Shown: piece by piece, positions 1 through 5,232 of the stretch
Position numbering within the stretch: position 1 is the stretch's first letter
Layout of the letters: every line of letters begins with the position of its first letter
DNA from: Methylobacter sp.
GTDB lineage: Bacteria > Pseudomonadota > Gammaproteobacteria > Methylococcales > Methylomonadaceae
NCBI GenBank assembly: GCA_003158415.1
Contig: PMJA01000031.1
Span: 1-5,232, forward strand
Length of the DNA: 5,232 nucleotides
Reading direction: 5' to 3'
The notes under the pieces: generated by a model
The model's input: only the letters and a program-made list of their open reading frames with translations
Database searches by the model: none
Told to the model about the DNA's origin: nothing
Made by a program: the position numbers and the translations under genes

Positions 1-954
1 GCCGGCGTTAAACAGTCCCAGATCGCCGCCCTTTTTAGCAGTCAATTTATCATCGGATACTTCGGCGGCTACTACTGCAAAGTCTTTGTTTGCCAGTTCC
101 TGTTTTGCTTTTTGCGCTTTTTCCAAAGCCTCTTTTTCAGTGATCTTGTCATTAACTACAAACAGGATATGACTGATTTTTCTACGCTCCGGCGTCGTGT
201 ACAGCTCTTTTTGCTCTTCATAGTAGGCTTTTAACTTTTCATCACTAACGACCACTTTCTTGGCAATCTCGTTTAGCGACAGCTCAATATACTCAACGGA
301 AACCTGCTCAGGCGTTTGATATAAATCCTGATGCTGTTGGTAATAAGCCGATATTTCTTCTGCTCTCGGTTGTTCGGTCAATGGCTGTAGCGGCACGGCC
401 ACATAATCGACATCACGCTGCTGATTCTGAATTTTAAAGAAACTTTCCACGTCATATTGCGTGGCGAAACTGCTATCAACAATACTGTGCTGAAACTGCT
501 CCATAGTCAGCGCATTCTTAATTCTGTTTACAAATTCCCCGGAAGAAATCCGTTGTGAACTGAGCAATGCTTTATATTGCTTGTCACTAAATTTACCATC
601 CACCTGAAAATACGGCAGTGATTTGATAAATTCCCGCGCTTCATCATCCGTTACAATAAGTTTCTCTGCATGCACATATTGCAATAAAACCTCATCTTTT
701 ATCAGCTTTTGCAATGCCTGTGCTTTTAAAGTTTGCTCATCAATACCCATGCCCTGAAGGTTCTGGCTATATTGTTCATAAGCTTTATTGACATCGCGCT
801 GATAAAAATCCTTATCCCCCACCGATGCAATCGGGGCTTCTTTCCCGGTATCCAAATAATTATTAATACCCCATAAAGCAAAGGGCACACAAATTAATAT
901 CAAAATCACCCATGCAAGGGCGCCTTGCGATTTTTCTCTAATTTTTGTCAGCAT
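1..954 (-). CDS. ppiD: PpiD, membrane-anchored periplasmic folding factor (SurA/parvulin family); N-terminal part, cut by the window edge
   Basis: The frame is open from an ATG at 954 to the left edge, giving 318 residues and no stop. The start MLTKIREKSQGALAWVILIL closely resembles the PpiD N-terminus: a short cytoplasmic basic segment, then one transmembrane helix at about residues 13–30 that anchors the protein in the inner membrane. A SurA_N-like helical chaperone region follows (about 35–180), with the typical 'ASVGDKDF...V' opening and 'LQKLIKDEVLLQYVHAEKL' helix. A parvulin-type rotamase domain begins near residue 257 (ERRKISHILF) and is cut after KGGDLGLF. PpiD proteins usually have about 620 residues, so roughly half is present. 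In E. coli PpiD works at the periplasmic exit of the SecYEG translocon; its parvulin domain is reported to lack strong isomerase activity. The start is supported by AGGA at 962–965, 7 nt before the ATG. Only 30 nt separate the ATG from the tRNA terminator T-tract, so its promoter is not obvious. Confidence 0.95.
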   Translation of the reverse strand, partial: MLTKIREKSQGALAWVILILICVPFALWGINNYLDTGKEAPIASVGDKDFYQRDVNKAYEQYSQNLQGMGIDEQTLKAQALQKLIKDEVLLQYVHAEKLIVTDDEAREFIKSLPYFQVDGKFSDKQYKALLSSQRISSGEFVNRIKNALTMEQFQHSIVDSSFATQYDVESFFKIQNQQRDVDYVAVPLQPLTEQPRAEEISAYYQQHQDLYQTPEQVSVEYIELSLNEIAKKVVVSDEKLKAYYEEQKELYTTPERRKISHILFVVNDKITEKEALEKAQKAKQELANKDFAVVAAEVSDDKLTAKKGGDLGLFNAG

Positions 955-984
955 AGGTCAGTCCTGATGAATCAATTATTGAAC

Positions 985-1020
985 AAAAAAAAACCCCGAA
1001 CCAGACGGTTCGGGGTTTTT
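985..1020 (-). terminator. Rho-independent terminator of the tRNA-Val/tRNA-Asp unit
   Basis: A perfect 9-bp GC-rich stem (CCCCGAACC at 994–1002 pairing with GGTTCGGGG at 1007–1015) closes a 4-nt loop. On the minus strand it is followed by a run of nine T (993–985), preceded by five A, the classic form of an intrinsic terminator. It lies a few nucleotides after the 3' end of tRNA-Asp. The A/T flanks would also allow some activity on the plus strand, but no plus-strand gene is seen that would need it. Confidence 0.95.
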
Positions 1021-1024
1021 GATT

Positions 1025-1101
1025 TGGCGGAGTGGACGGGGCTCGAACCCGCGACCACCGGCGTGACAGGCCGGTATTCTAACCAACTGAACTACCACTC
1101 C
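1025..1101 (-). tRNA. tRNA-Asp (anticodon GTC)
   Basis: Read on the minus strand, this 77-nt segment folds as a complete cloverleaf. The acceptor stem starts GGAGTGG and pairs with CCACTCC, followed by discriminator G and an encoded CCA. The D arm contains TTCAGTTGGTTAGAA, and the anticodon arm CCGGC-CTGTCAC-GCCGG places GTC at positions 34–36. The T arm contains GGTTCGAGCC. The anticodon GUC decodes GAC and GAU (Asp). It lies 6 nt after tRNA-Val and 5 nt before the terminator, so the two tRNAs are almost certainly one precursor matured by RNase P and 3' processing. Confidence 0.97.
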
Positions 1102-1107
1102 AAAGTC

Positions 1108-1183
1108 TGGTGGGTGCTGAGGGGTTCGAACCCCCGACCCTCGCCTTGTAAGGGCGATGCTCTCCCAGCTGAGCTAAGCACCC
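1108..1183 (-). tRNA. tRNA-Val (anticodon TAC)
   Basis: The minus strand gives a complete 76-nt tRNA. The acceptor stem GGGTGCT pairs with AGCACCC, then discriminator A and an encoded CCA. The D arm is GCTCAGCTGGGAGAGC, and the anticodon stem TCGCC/GGCGA encloses the loop CTTACAA with TAC as anticodon. The T arm carries GGTTCGAACC. Anticodon UAC reads GUA and, with the usual wobble modification, other Val codons. The sequence is very close to the E. coli tRNA-Val(UAC) pattern. It is the first gene of the two-tRNA unit and is preceded by a good sigma-70-type -10 element. Confidence 0.97.
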
Positions 1184-1195
1184 GACTAAAAGACC

Positions 1196-1224
1196 ATTAT
1201 ACATTATTTTTTAACAACTGCAAA
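1196..1224 (-). promoter_or_regulatory. Sigma-70-type promoter of the tRNA-Val/tRNA-Asp unit
   Basis: The minus strand has a perfect -10 box TATAAT (1201–1196) and a -35-like TTTGCA (1224–1219, four of six matches to TTGACA) with a 17-nt spacer that includes an A-rich stretch. Initiation would fall near 1189, a few nucleotides before the mature 5' end of tRNA-Val. This gives the short leader expected of tRNA precursors. Confidence 0.75.
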
Positions 1225-1249
1225 CTAAAATAAAGGATCTTTGTTTAGT

Positions 1250-1270
1250 GTCGGATTCAACCAATCCGAC
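1250..1270 (-). terminator. Hairpin after hupB, possible weak terminator
   Basis: A perfect 8-bp inverted repeat, GTCGGATT and AATCCGAC, flanks a 5-nt loop and begins 9 nt after the hupB stop codon. Three more A/T pairs can form if a 2-nt bulge is allowed. On the minus strand the sequence after the stem is A-rich, not T-rich, so this is not a canonical intrinsic terminator. It may act weakly, or protect the 3' end of the hupB mRNA. It ends about 25 nt before the tRNA promoter. Confidence 0.4.
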
Positions 1271-1279
1271 TAAGACTAA

Positions 1280-1552
1280 TCAGTTTACAGCATCTTTTAA
1301 AGATTTACCAGCCTTAAATGATGGAATTTTTGCAGCTTTAATAGTAATTTCTTCTCCAGATTGCGGATTACGACCTTTACGCTCCGCTCGTTCTTTTACA
1401 GAGTAAGTGCCAAACCCCACCAAAGCAACAGAATCACCTTTGCTCAAAGCACCTGTAACCGCGCCCAGAAAGCCATCTAAAGCACGGCCGGCATCTGCTT
1501 TTGTTAAGCCGGCAGATTCAGCGATAGCATCAATCAGTTCAGATTTGTTCAT
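1280..1552 (-). CDS. hupB: DNA-binding protein HU (HU-beta type)
   Basis: This is a complete 90-residue protein, the exact usual length of HU. HU binds DNA as a dimer with little sequence preference, bends and compacts it in the nucleoid, and assists replication, recombination and transcription. Visible hallmarks are the N-terminal helices [21 protein letters not shown], the family signature around [18 protein letters not shown] (residues 46–63), and the DNA-inserting Pro63 at the tip of the beta arm within RNPQSGEEI. The C-terminal [15 protein letters not shown] is also typical. A purine-rich AGGGGGA sits just upstream of the ATG as ribosome-binding site. The gene follows lon, the common arrangement in gammaproteobacteria, but has its own strong promoter. 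IHF subunits are less likely, given the length and the close match to HU-beta. Confidence 0.97.
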   Translation of the reverse strand: MNKSELIDAIAESAGLTKADAGRALDGFLGAVTGALSKGDSVALVGFGTYSVKERAERKGRNPQSGEEITIKAAKIPSFKAGKSLKDAVN

Positions 1553-1646
1553 TATTCCCCCTGAGGAAGTTATTTTTTTATGTATGATGTAAAACCCGTA
1601 TGTTAATTCTTATGCTCGATCCGCGGCAACACAAGAAACACCGGTA

Positions 1647-1676
1647 TTTATATCAATAGCTATCATAGAGTGTCAA
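1647..1676 (-). promoter_or_regulatory. hupB: Strong sigma-70-type promoter of hupB
   Basis: The minus strand carries a perfect -35 box TTGACA (1676–1671) and a near-perfect -10 TATAAA (1652–1647), 18 nt apart. Transcription would start near 1640, giving a leader of about 88 nt before the hupB ATG. The spacer contains the palindrome ATAGCTAT (1663–1656), which could be chance. A strong independent promoter fits the high abundance of HU and implies that hupB does not depend on read-through from lon. Confidence 0.75.
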
Positions 1677-1702
1677 GCTTTAAAACCCCTGAAGGCCCTA
1701 TT

Positions 1703-1739
1703 TTTGCGGCTTTGCGCAATAGATGCACAAAACCGCAAA
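1703..1739 (-). terminator. Long hairpin directly after lon
   Basis: Read on the minus strand, 1739–1724 pairs with 1718–1703 through 16 consecutive base pairs (14 Watson-Crick, 2 G·T) around a 5-nt loop. It begins 6 nt after the lon stop codon. It is much too long to be likely by chance. Neither strand has a proper T-run after the stem, so it is not a textbook intrinsic terminator. It may mark the 3' end of the lon mRNA, either as a stability element or as the boundary of a Rho-dependent or imperfect intrinsic terminator. Confidence 0.6.
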
Positions 1740-1745
1740 CTATTT

Positions 1746-4163
1746 CTAATGGGCGGTAAGAACAGGCTGTATTATTTTAACCAGATCGGCTTCATTTTTA
1801 CTTTGCTCTTCCTCGGCTTTTTTATTAACCGGAACCGGCATATATTGCAAAGCCACAGCCAATACCTCGTCTATCCAGTGTACCGGCCTGATGTCCAGGT
1901 TTTGCTTGATATTTTCAGGTATATCAACCAGATCCTTTTCATTTTCTATTGGAATAATAACGGTAGTTATGCCGCCGCGATGCGCCGCCAGCAACTTTTC
2001 TTTTAGCCCGCCGATAGGCAGCACTTCCCCGCGCAGGGTAATCTCGCCGGTCATGGCGACATTTGCCCGCACCGGTATTTTAGTCAATGCTGAAATAATG
2101 GCGGTACACATGCCGATACCCGCGCTGGGCCCGTCTTTGGGCGTCGCCCCTTCTGGAACATGAATATGTATATCATTTTTCTGAAACAAATCATTGTCTA
2201 TCCCTAAAATTTCCGACCGGCTTCTCACCACTGTCATCGCCGCTTCAATCGATTCTTTCATGACATCACCCAGCTTGCCTGTTGCCGAATGCTTACCTTT
2301 ACCAGGAATAACCGCCGTCTCAATAGTTAATAATTCGCCGCCCACTTCCGTCCAGGCCAAACCTGTAACCTGACCAACTTGATCCCGCTCCTCAGCCAAT
2401 CCATAATTAAAACGCCTAACCCCCAAATAATGATCGAGATTCTCAGGTGTAATCAGGGCCTTGGTTTTTTCAGGTTTCAACAACAGCGCTTTAACCACTT
2501 TACGGCAAATTTTTGAAATATCCCGTTCAAGATTACGGACGCCCGCTTCGCGCGAATAATAACGGATCATGTCCCTGACTGCTGTCTCTGAAATTTCAAT
2601 TTCGTGCGCTTCAAGCCCGTTATTTTCAATCTGCTTGGGGATTAAATAACGGATGGCGATATTGATTTTTTCATCTTCCGTATAACCGGCAAGGCGTATA
2701 ACTTCCATTCTGTCCAGCAATGCCGGCGGAATATTCATGGTATTGGCGGTAGCGACAAACATCACATCAGACAAATCAAAGTCCACTTCCAGATAATGAT
2801 CTGAAAAAGCATGATTTTGCTCAGGATCCAGCACTTCCAACAAAGCCGATGCCGGGTCGCCTCGAAAATCAGCCGCCATCTTATCGATTTCATCAAGCAA
2901 AAACATGGGGTTTCGTGTTTTCACCTTAGTCAGGTTCTGCAAAATTTTTCCGGGCATCGAGCCTATATAGGTGCGCCTATGGCCGCGAATTTCCGCCTCA
3001 TCCCTAACACCGCCCAACGCCATGCGCACATAAGTACGATTAGTCGCCCTGGCGATAGACTCTCCCAATGAGGTCTTTCCGACACCAGGAGGCCCGACCA
3101 GACATAAAATAGGGCCTTTAAGTTGCTTTACCCGCTGCTGCACGGCAAGATATTCGAGTATGCGTTCCTTTACCCTGTCCAAGCCGTAATGTTCGGCCTC
3201 CAGCACCTGCTCGGCAATTTTCAGATCATGCCGCACTTTGGTCTTTTTCTTCCAGGGCACATTGACCATCCAGTCTATGTAATTACGCACCACCGTCGCC
3301 TCAGCGGACATGGCAGGCATTAATTTAAGCTTATTAAGCTCCGCACTCGCTTTGGTTTTTGCTTCCTTGGACATACCCGCGTTAGCAATTTTCTTTTCCA
3401 GATCTTCAATTTCATTGGGTACATCCTCCATGTCACCCAATTCTTTTTGAATCGCTTTCATCTGTTCGTTCAGATAATATTCCCGTTGATTTTTCTCCAT
3501 CTGCTGCTTAACACGCACACGAATTTTTTTCTCCATTTCCAGAAGGTCGACTTCCCCTTCCATTAACGCCATTAAATCTTCCAACCGTCTTTCAATATCT
3601 GCGGCTTCAAGAATACCCTGCTTGTCACTCACCTTTAAGCTCATGTGAGCTGCCATCGTATCGGCAAGCCGACTGGGATCATCAATACCCGCCAAAGCAT
3701 TCAAAACTTCCGGCGGAATTTTGTTGTTCAATTTGACATATTGATCAAATGAATTAATAACCGTCCGCTGCAATACATCCTGCTCTTGCTCGGAGAGATT
3801 TAAGACATCATCAATCCTTTCTACATCCGCTGAAAAAAAGCGCCCTGTTTCTTGATACCGTAGAACCTTACTACGCTGACTCCCCTCCACCAGAACCTTG
3901 ACCGTGCCGTCAGGCAACTTCAACAATTGAAGAATATTGGCCAACGTACCCACCTGGTAAAGATCGGTGATATCCGGATCATCAACGTCAGCTTCCTTTT
4001 GCGCAACCAACAAAATCTCCTTGTTGTACTTCATAGCGGCATCCAGAGCATCAATAGACCGCTCCCTACCGACAAACAAAGGAATAACCATGTGCGGATA
4101 AACCACGACATCTCTAAGCGGTAAAACGGGAATCAAGCTATCTTTTTGTTGTAACTCTTTCAT
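1746..4163 (-). CDS. lon: Lon, ATP-dependent serine protease (LonA)
   Basis: Lon is a cytoplasmic hexameric AAA+ protease that unfolds and degrades damaged proteins and short-lived regulators. From the chosen start the protein has 805 residues (E. coli Lon has 784). The N-terminal substrate domain opens with [24 protein letters not shown], and a coiled-coil region lies around 190–270. The AAA+ module has Walker [10 protein letters not shown] (357–365), Walker B MFLLDEID (420–427), sensor 1 FVATANT and sensor 2 in GVRNLERDI. The S16 protease domain contains PKDGPSAG with catalytic Ser680 and, 43 residues later, Lys723 in [14 protein letters not shown], so the dyad is intact. The tail after LQYMPVPV is a charged extension that accounts for much of the extra length. 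The frame extends upstream to a TTG at 4196 and an ATG at 4178, but only the ATG at 4163 has GGAGG 8 nt ahead, and it aligns with the E. coli start. clpX is not the neighbour; a FlgO-like lipoprotein gene lies 127 nt upstream. Confidence 0.98.
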   Translation of the reverse strand: MKELQQKDSLIPVLPLRDVVVYPHMVIPLFVGRERSIDALDAAMKYNKEILLVAQKEADVDDPDITDLYQVGTLANILQLLKLPDGTVKVLVEGSQRSKVLRYQETGRFFSADVERIDDVLNLSEQEQDVLQRTVINSFDQYVKLNNKIPPEVLNALAGIDDPSRLADTMAAHMSLKVSDKQGILEAADIERRLEDLMALMEGEVDLLEMEKKIRVRVKQQMEKNQREYYLNEQMKAIQKELGDMEDVPNEIEDLEKKIANAGMSKEAKTKASAELNKLKLMPAMSAEATVVRNYIDWMVNVPWKKKTKVRHDLKIAEQVLEAEHYGLDRVKERILEYLAVQQRVKQLKGPILCLVGPPGVGKTSLGESIARATNRTYVRMALGGVRDEAEIRGHRRTYIGSMPGKILQNLTKVKTRNPMFLLDEIDKMAADFRGDPASALLEVLDPEQNHAFSDHYLEVDFDLSDVMFVATANTMNIPPALLDRMEVIRLAGYTEDEKINIAIRYLIPKQIENNGLEAHEIEISETAVRDMIRYYSREAGVRNLERDISKICRKVVKALLLKPEKTKALITPENLDHYLGVRRFNYGLAEERDQVGQVTGLAWTEVGGELLTIETAVIPGKGKHSATGKLGDVMKESIEAAMTVVRSRSEILGIDNDLFQKNDIHIHVPEGATPKDGPSAGIGMCTAIISALTKIPVRANVAMTGEITLRGEVLPIGGLKEKLLAAHRGGITTVIIPIENEKDLVDIPENIKQNLDIRPVHWIDEVLAVALQYMPVPVNKKAEEEQSKNEADLVKIIQPVLTAH

Positions 4164-4171
4164 TTTGGATG

Positions 4172-4176
4172 CCTCC
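4172..4176 (-). promoter_or_regulatory. lon: Ribosome-binding site that decides the lon start
   Basis: GGAGG on the minus strand lies 8 nt before the ATG at 4163, an ideal Shine-Dalgarno position. The upstream in-frame candidates, TTG at 4196 and ATG at 4178, have no comparable site. The TTG would also lie within a few nucleotides of the predicted transcription start. The site therefore favours the 805-residue Lon over an 816-residue form. Confidence 0.85.
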
Positions 4177-4205
4177 ATAAACGGAACCTTTAACAATTTT
4201 TTTAG

Positions 4206-4242
4206 ATTATAGGATTATGGGGGCACTAATTAAAATAGCAAG
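4206..4242 (-). promoter_or_regulatory. lon: Overlapping heat-shock (sigma-32-like) and sigma-70-like promoters of lon
   Basis: The minus strand shows CTTGCTA (4242–4236), a 13-nt spacer and CCCCATAA (4222–4215). This closely fits the RpoH consensus of CTTGAAA and CCCCATNT. Nine or so bases downstream is a perfect sigma-70 -10 box TATAAT (4211–4206), with a weak -35 TTTAAT (4234–4229, three of six matches) at a 17-nt spacing. Either start would give a leader of about 35–45 nt ahead of the lon ATG at 4163. lon is a classic sigma-32 gene in E. coli, which supports the call; no expression evidence can be read from sequence. Confidence 0.7.
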
Positions 4243-4290
4243 GAAAATAACAATCGACTGAAAACTGACACCCAGCCTATGAACTAATAA

Positions 4291-5076
4291 CTAATTAATG
4301 CTATCAACCGGCTTTTCCTGCTGCGAGAAGGGATCGCCATCCACAGCTGGAGCAACGGCCGGCATGGGATTCGGCTTGGAGGAAGGGCTTTCCGAGGGCG
4401 GCGCGGTATTGACCGGTACGCTGCCCATATTGGAAATGCTTTCCACGGCTGAAACGCTATCTTTGTCGGCCGGAACAGCCTCTTCAACTAAGGACACAGG
4501 AAGAACACCGGCCGAACTGATGATGCTGGTATCTTTAGTTTTTAACATCACTCTTACATCAGGGCCCAGAACCACAGAAAAATCGGTCGATGCGATGACC
4601 TGCTTGGTAAATCTATCCACCGCCCGCAAACTTACATAGGCGTTTTGCTTGCCTGCCGCGTATACCCCACCAACCAAATAAACAGTTTTATATTTCTTGA
4701 GTATAGCCTGATCTTCGTCGGGAAGCTGTAGCCCGCCATTATCTTTCATCATAAAAACATCGGCGGGCAGATCCATGCCGATAATTTGATAGCCCGAATC
4801 ATGTAAAGTGGTGGCAATCTGATTTGAAATAATGCGGCCGAACGCCGATGTTTCCTTTAAATTTTTAACATTAAGCAGCGTACTGACCACAATTAATGTA
4901 TCTTTTTCCAGCTTTCGGGTAAATTTGCCTTCAAGCTTATCGGTCGCATCATGACTGGCTTCAATCAGATCGGTATTGAGATAAGATTGCCCTTTGAAGA
5001 ATCGAAAAGTCGAACCGCAGCCGCTCAATGTAACCATTAAAAGCGCTGCAATAAGAATTGTGGATTTTTTTAGCAT
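4291..5076 (-). CDS. FlgO-like outer-membrane lipoprotein with a Ser/Pro-rich tail
   Basis: This is a complete 261-residue protein. It begins with a lipoprotein signal peptide: KK, a hydrophobic stretch, then lipobox LSGC with the modified Cys at residue 20. Gly at +2 gives no inner-membrane retention signal, so outer-membrane sorting is inferred. Residues about 33–178 resemble the FlgO family: TLIVVSTLLNVKNLKETSAFGRIISNQIATTLHDSGYQI, the LVGGVYAAGKQNAYVSLRAVD block, and STDFSVVLGPDVRVML at the end. FlgO in Vibrio is an outer-membrane lipoprotein linked to the flagellum, but no flagellar genes are visible here, so the role is unknown. Residues about 180–261 form a Ser/Pro/Ala-rich, probably disordered tail without recognisable domains. 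The ATG at 5076 has a modest AAGAGA site 6 nt upstream. No terminator is seen before lon, so some read-through into lon is possible. Confidence 0.85.
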   Translation of the reverse strand: MLKKSTILIAALLMVTLSGCGSTFRFFKGQSYLNTDLIEASHDATDKLEGKFTRKLEKDTLIVVSTLLNVKNLKETSAFGRIISNQIATTLHDSGYQIIGMDLPADVFMMKDNGGLQLPDEDQAILKKYKTVYLVGGVYAAGKQNAYVSLRAVDRFTKQVIASTDFSVVLGPDVRVMLKTKDTSIISSAGVLPVSLVEEAVPADKDSVSAVESISNMGSVPVNTAPPSESPSSKPNPMPAVAPAVDGDPFSQQEKPVDSIN

Positions 5077-5163
5077 GGTATATCTCTTTAAATGTTGATT
5101 GCTAAGTACAGTGGCTTACACCATTGCCTTTGTTTCTTGTAGAGGTGTTCTAAATAAAGGCAA

Positions 5164-5192
5164 ATACTAGCCTATCAGCGTATGGCTAGCAA
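5164..5192 (-). promoter_or_regulatory. Weak sigma-70-type promoter candidate for the lipoprotein gene
   Basis: The minus strand has TTGCTA (5192–5187) and TAGTAT (5169–5164) with a 17-nt spacer, each matching four of six consensus bases. It would give a leader of about 80 nt. A perfect 6-bp inverted repeat, CTAGCC (5189–5184) and GGCTAG (5172–5167), overlaps both boxes and could be an operator or chance. The remainder of 5077–5232 shows no gene, and the region is cut by the window edge, so other promoters may lie outside. Confidence 0.3.
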
Positions 5193-5232
5193 GCAAGGCG
5201 CTATTTAAACAGCAATTCCCAGTTTAAAACCT

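Noticed and set aside
925..1233. 102-residue plus-strand reading frame
   Set aside because: It runs across the ppiD start, the terminator and both tRNA genes in antisense; the translation is an artefact of tRNA sequence.
1704..2163. Plus-strand reading frames opposite the 3' part of lon
   Set aside because: They lie antisense to a highly conserved gene with no ribosome-binding site or recognisable protein features; they are shadows of Lon coding constraint.
4282..4295. Tandem repeat of ATTAGTT across the lipoprotein stop codon (minus strand)
   Set aside because: Two 7-nt AT-rich copies are within chance or simple slippage and have no evident function.
4284..4487. 67-residue minus-strand reading frame overlapping the lipoprotein 3' end
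   Set aside because: It is an alternative frame of the Ser/Pro-rich tail region, giving an Arg/Pro-rich translation typical of a frame shadow; there is no start signal.
5204..5228. Inverted repeat TTTAAAC / GTTTAAA at the right edge
   Set aside because: It is short and AT-rich, each half is nearly self-complementary, and it is cut off from its context by the window edge; no function can be supported.
1..5232. CRISPR array, insertion sequence, prophage, toxin–antitoxin or defence genes
   Set aside because: No regularly spaced repeats, transposase or integrase motifs, terminal repeats or defence-type proteins were seen; coding content is fully explained by ppiD, hupB, lon, the lipoprotein and two tRNAs.

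Overview
The window is a housekeeping, proteostasis-type chromosomal segment of a Gram-negative bacterium, most likely a gammaproteobacterium. The clues are a lon–hupB–tRNA-Val–tRNA-Asp–ppiD gene order, Lon and HU proteins close to the enterobacterial ones, and a FlgO-type outer-membrane lipoprotein. The moderate GC content, AT-rich intergenic spaces and FlgO-type neighbour would suit a Methylococcales-like lineage, but that is a guess and cannot be settled from this sequence. All recognisable genes are on the minus strand, so transcription runs from the right end of the window to the left. The long plus-strand reading frames are shadows of these genes.

In transcription order: (1) 5077–5232 is a short AT-rich upstream region with a weak promoter candidate. 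(2) 4291–5076 encodes a 261-residue lipoprotein with a FlgO-like domain and a Ser/Pro-rich tail. (3) The 4164–4290 gap carries an overlapping sigma-32-like (heat-shock) and sigma-70-like promoter. (4) 1746–4163 is lon, the ATP-dependent protease, complete with Walker motifs and the Ser/Lys dyad. (5) A 16-bp hairpin follows lon, and then a strong sigma-70-type promoter leads into (6) hupB at 1280–1552, the HU nucleoid protein. (7) A small hairpin and a tRNA promoter lead into tRNA-Val(UAC) and tRNA-Asp(GUC), separated by 6 nt and closed by a canonical intrinsic terminator. (8) ppiD starts 30 nt after the terminator T-tract and runs off the left edge (N-terminal 318 residues only).

The genes fit a protein quality-control neighbourhood. 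Lon degrades misfolded and regulatory proteins, and HU is a known Lon substrate in E. coli. PpiD is an inner-membrane-anchored periplasmic folding factor. The apparent heat-shock promoter on lon matches that role. clpX, often found just upstream of lon, is not adjacent here; the FlgO-like lipoprotein takes that place. I found no mobile element, CRISPR array, phage gene or evidently new system. The most useful observations concern promoter and terminator architecture and the orphan FlgO-like lipoprotein.
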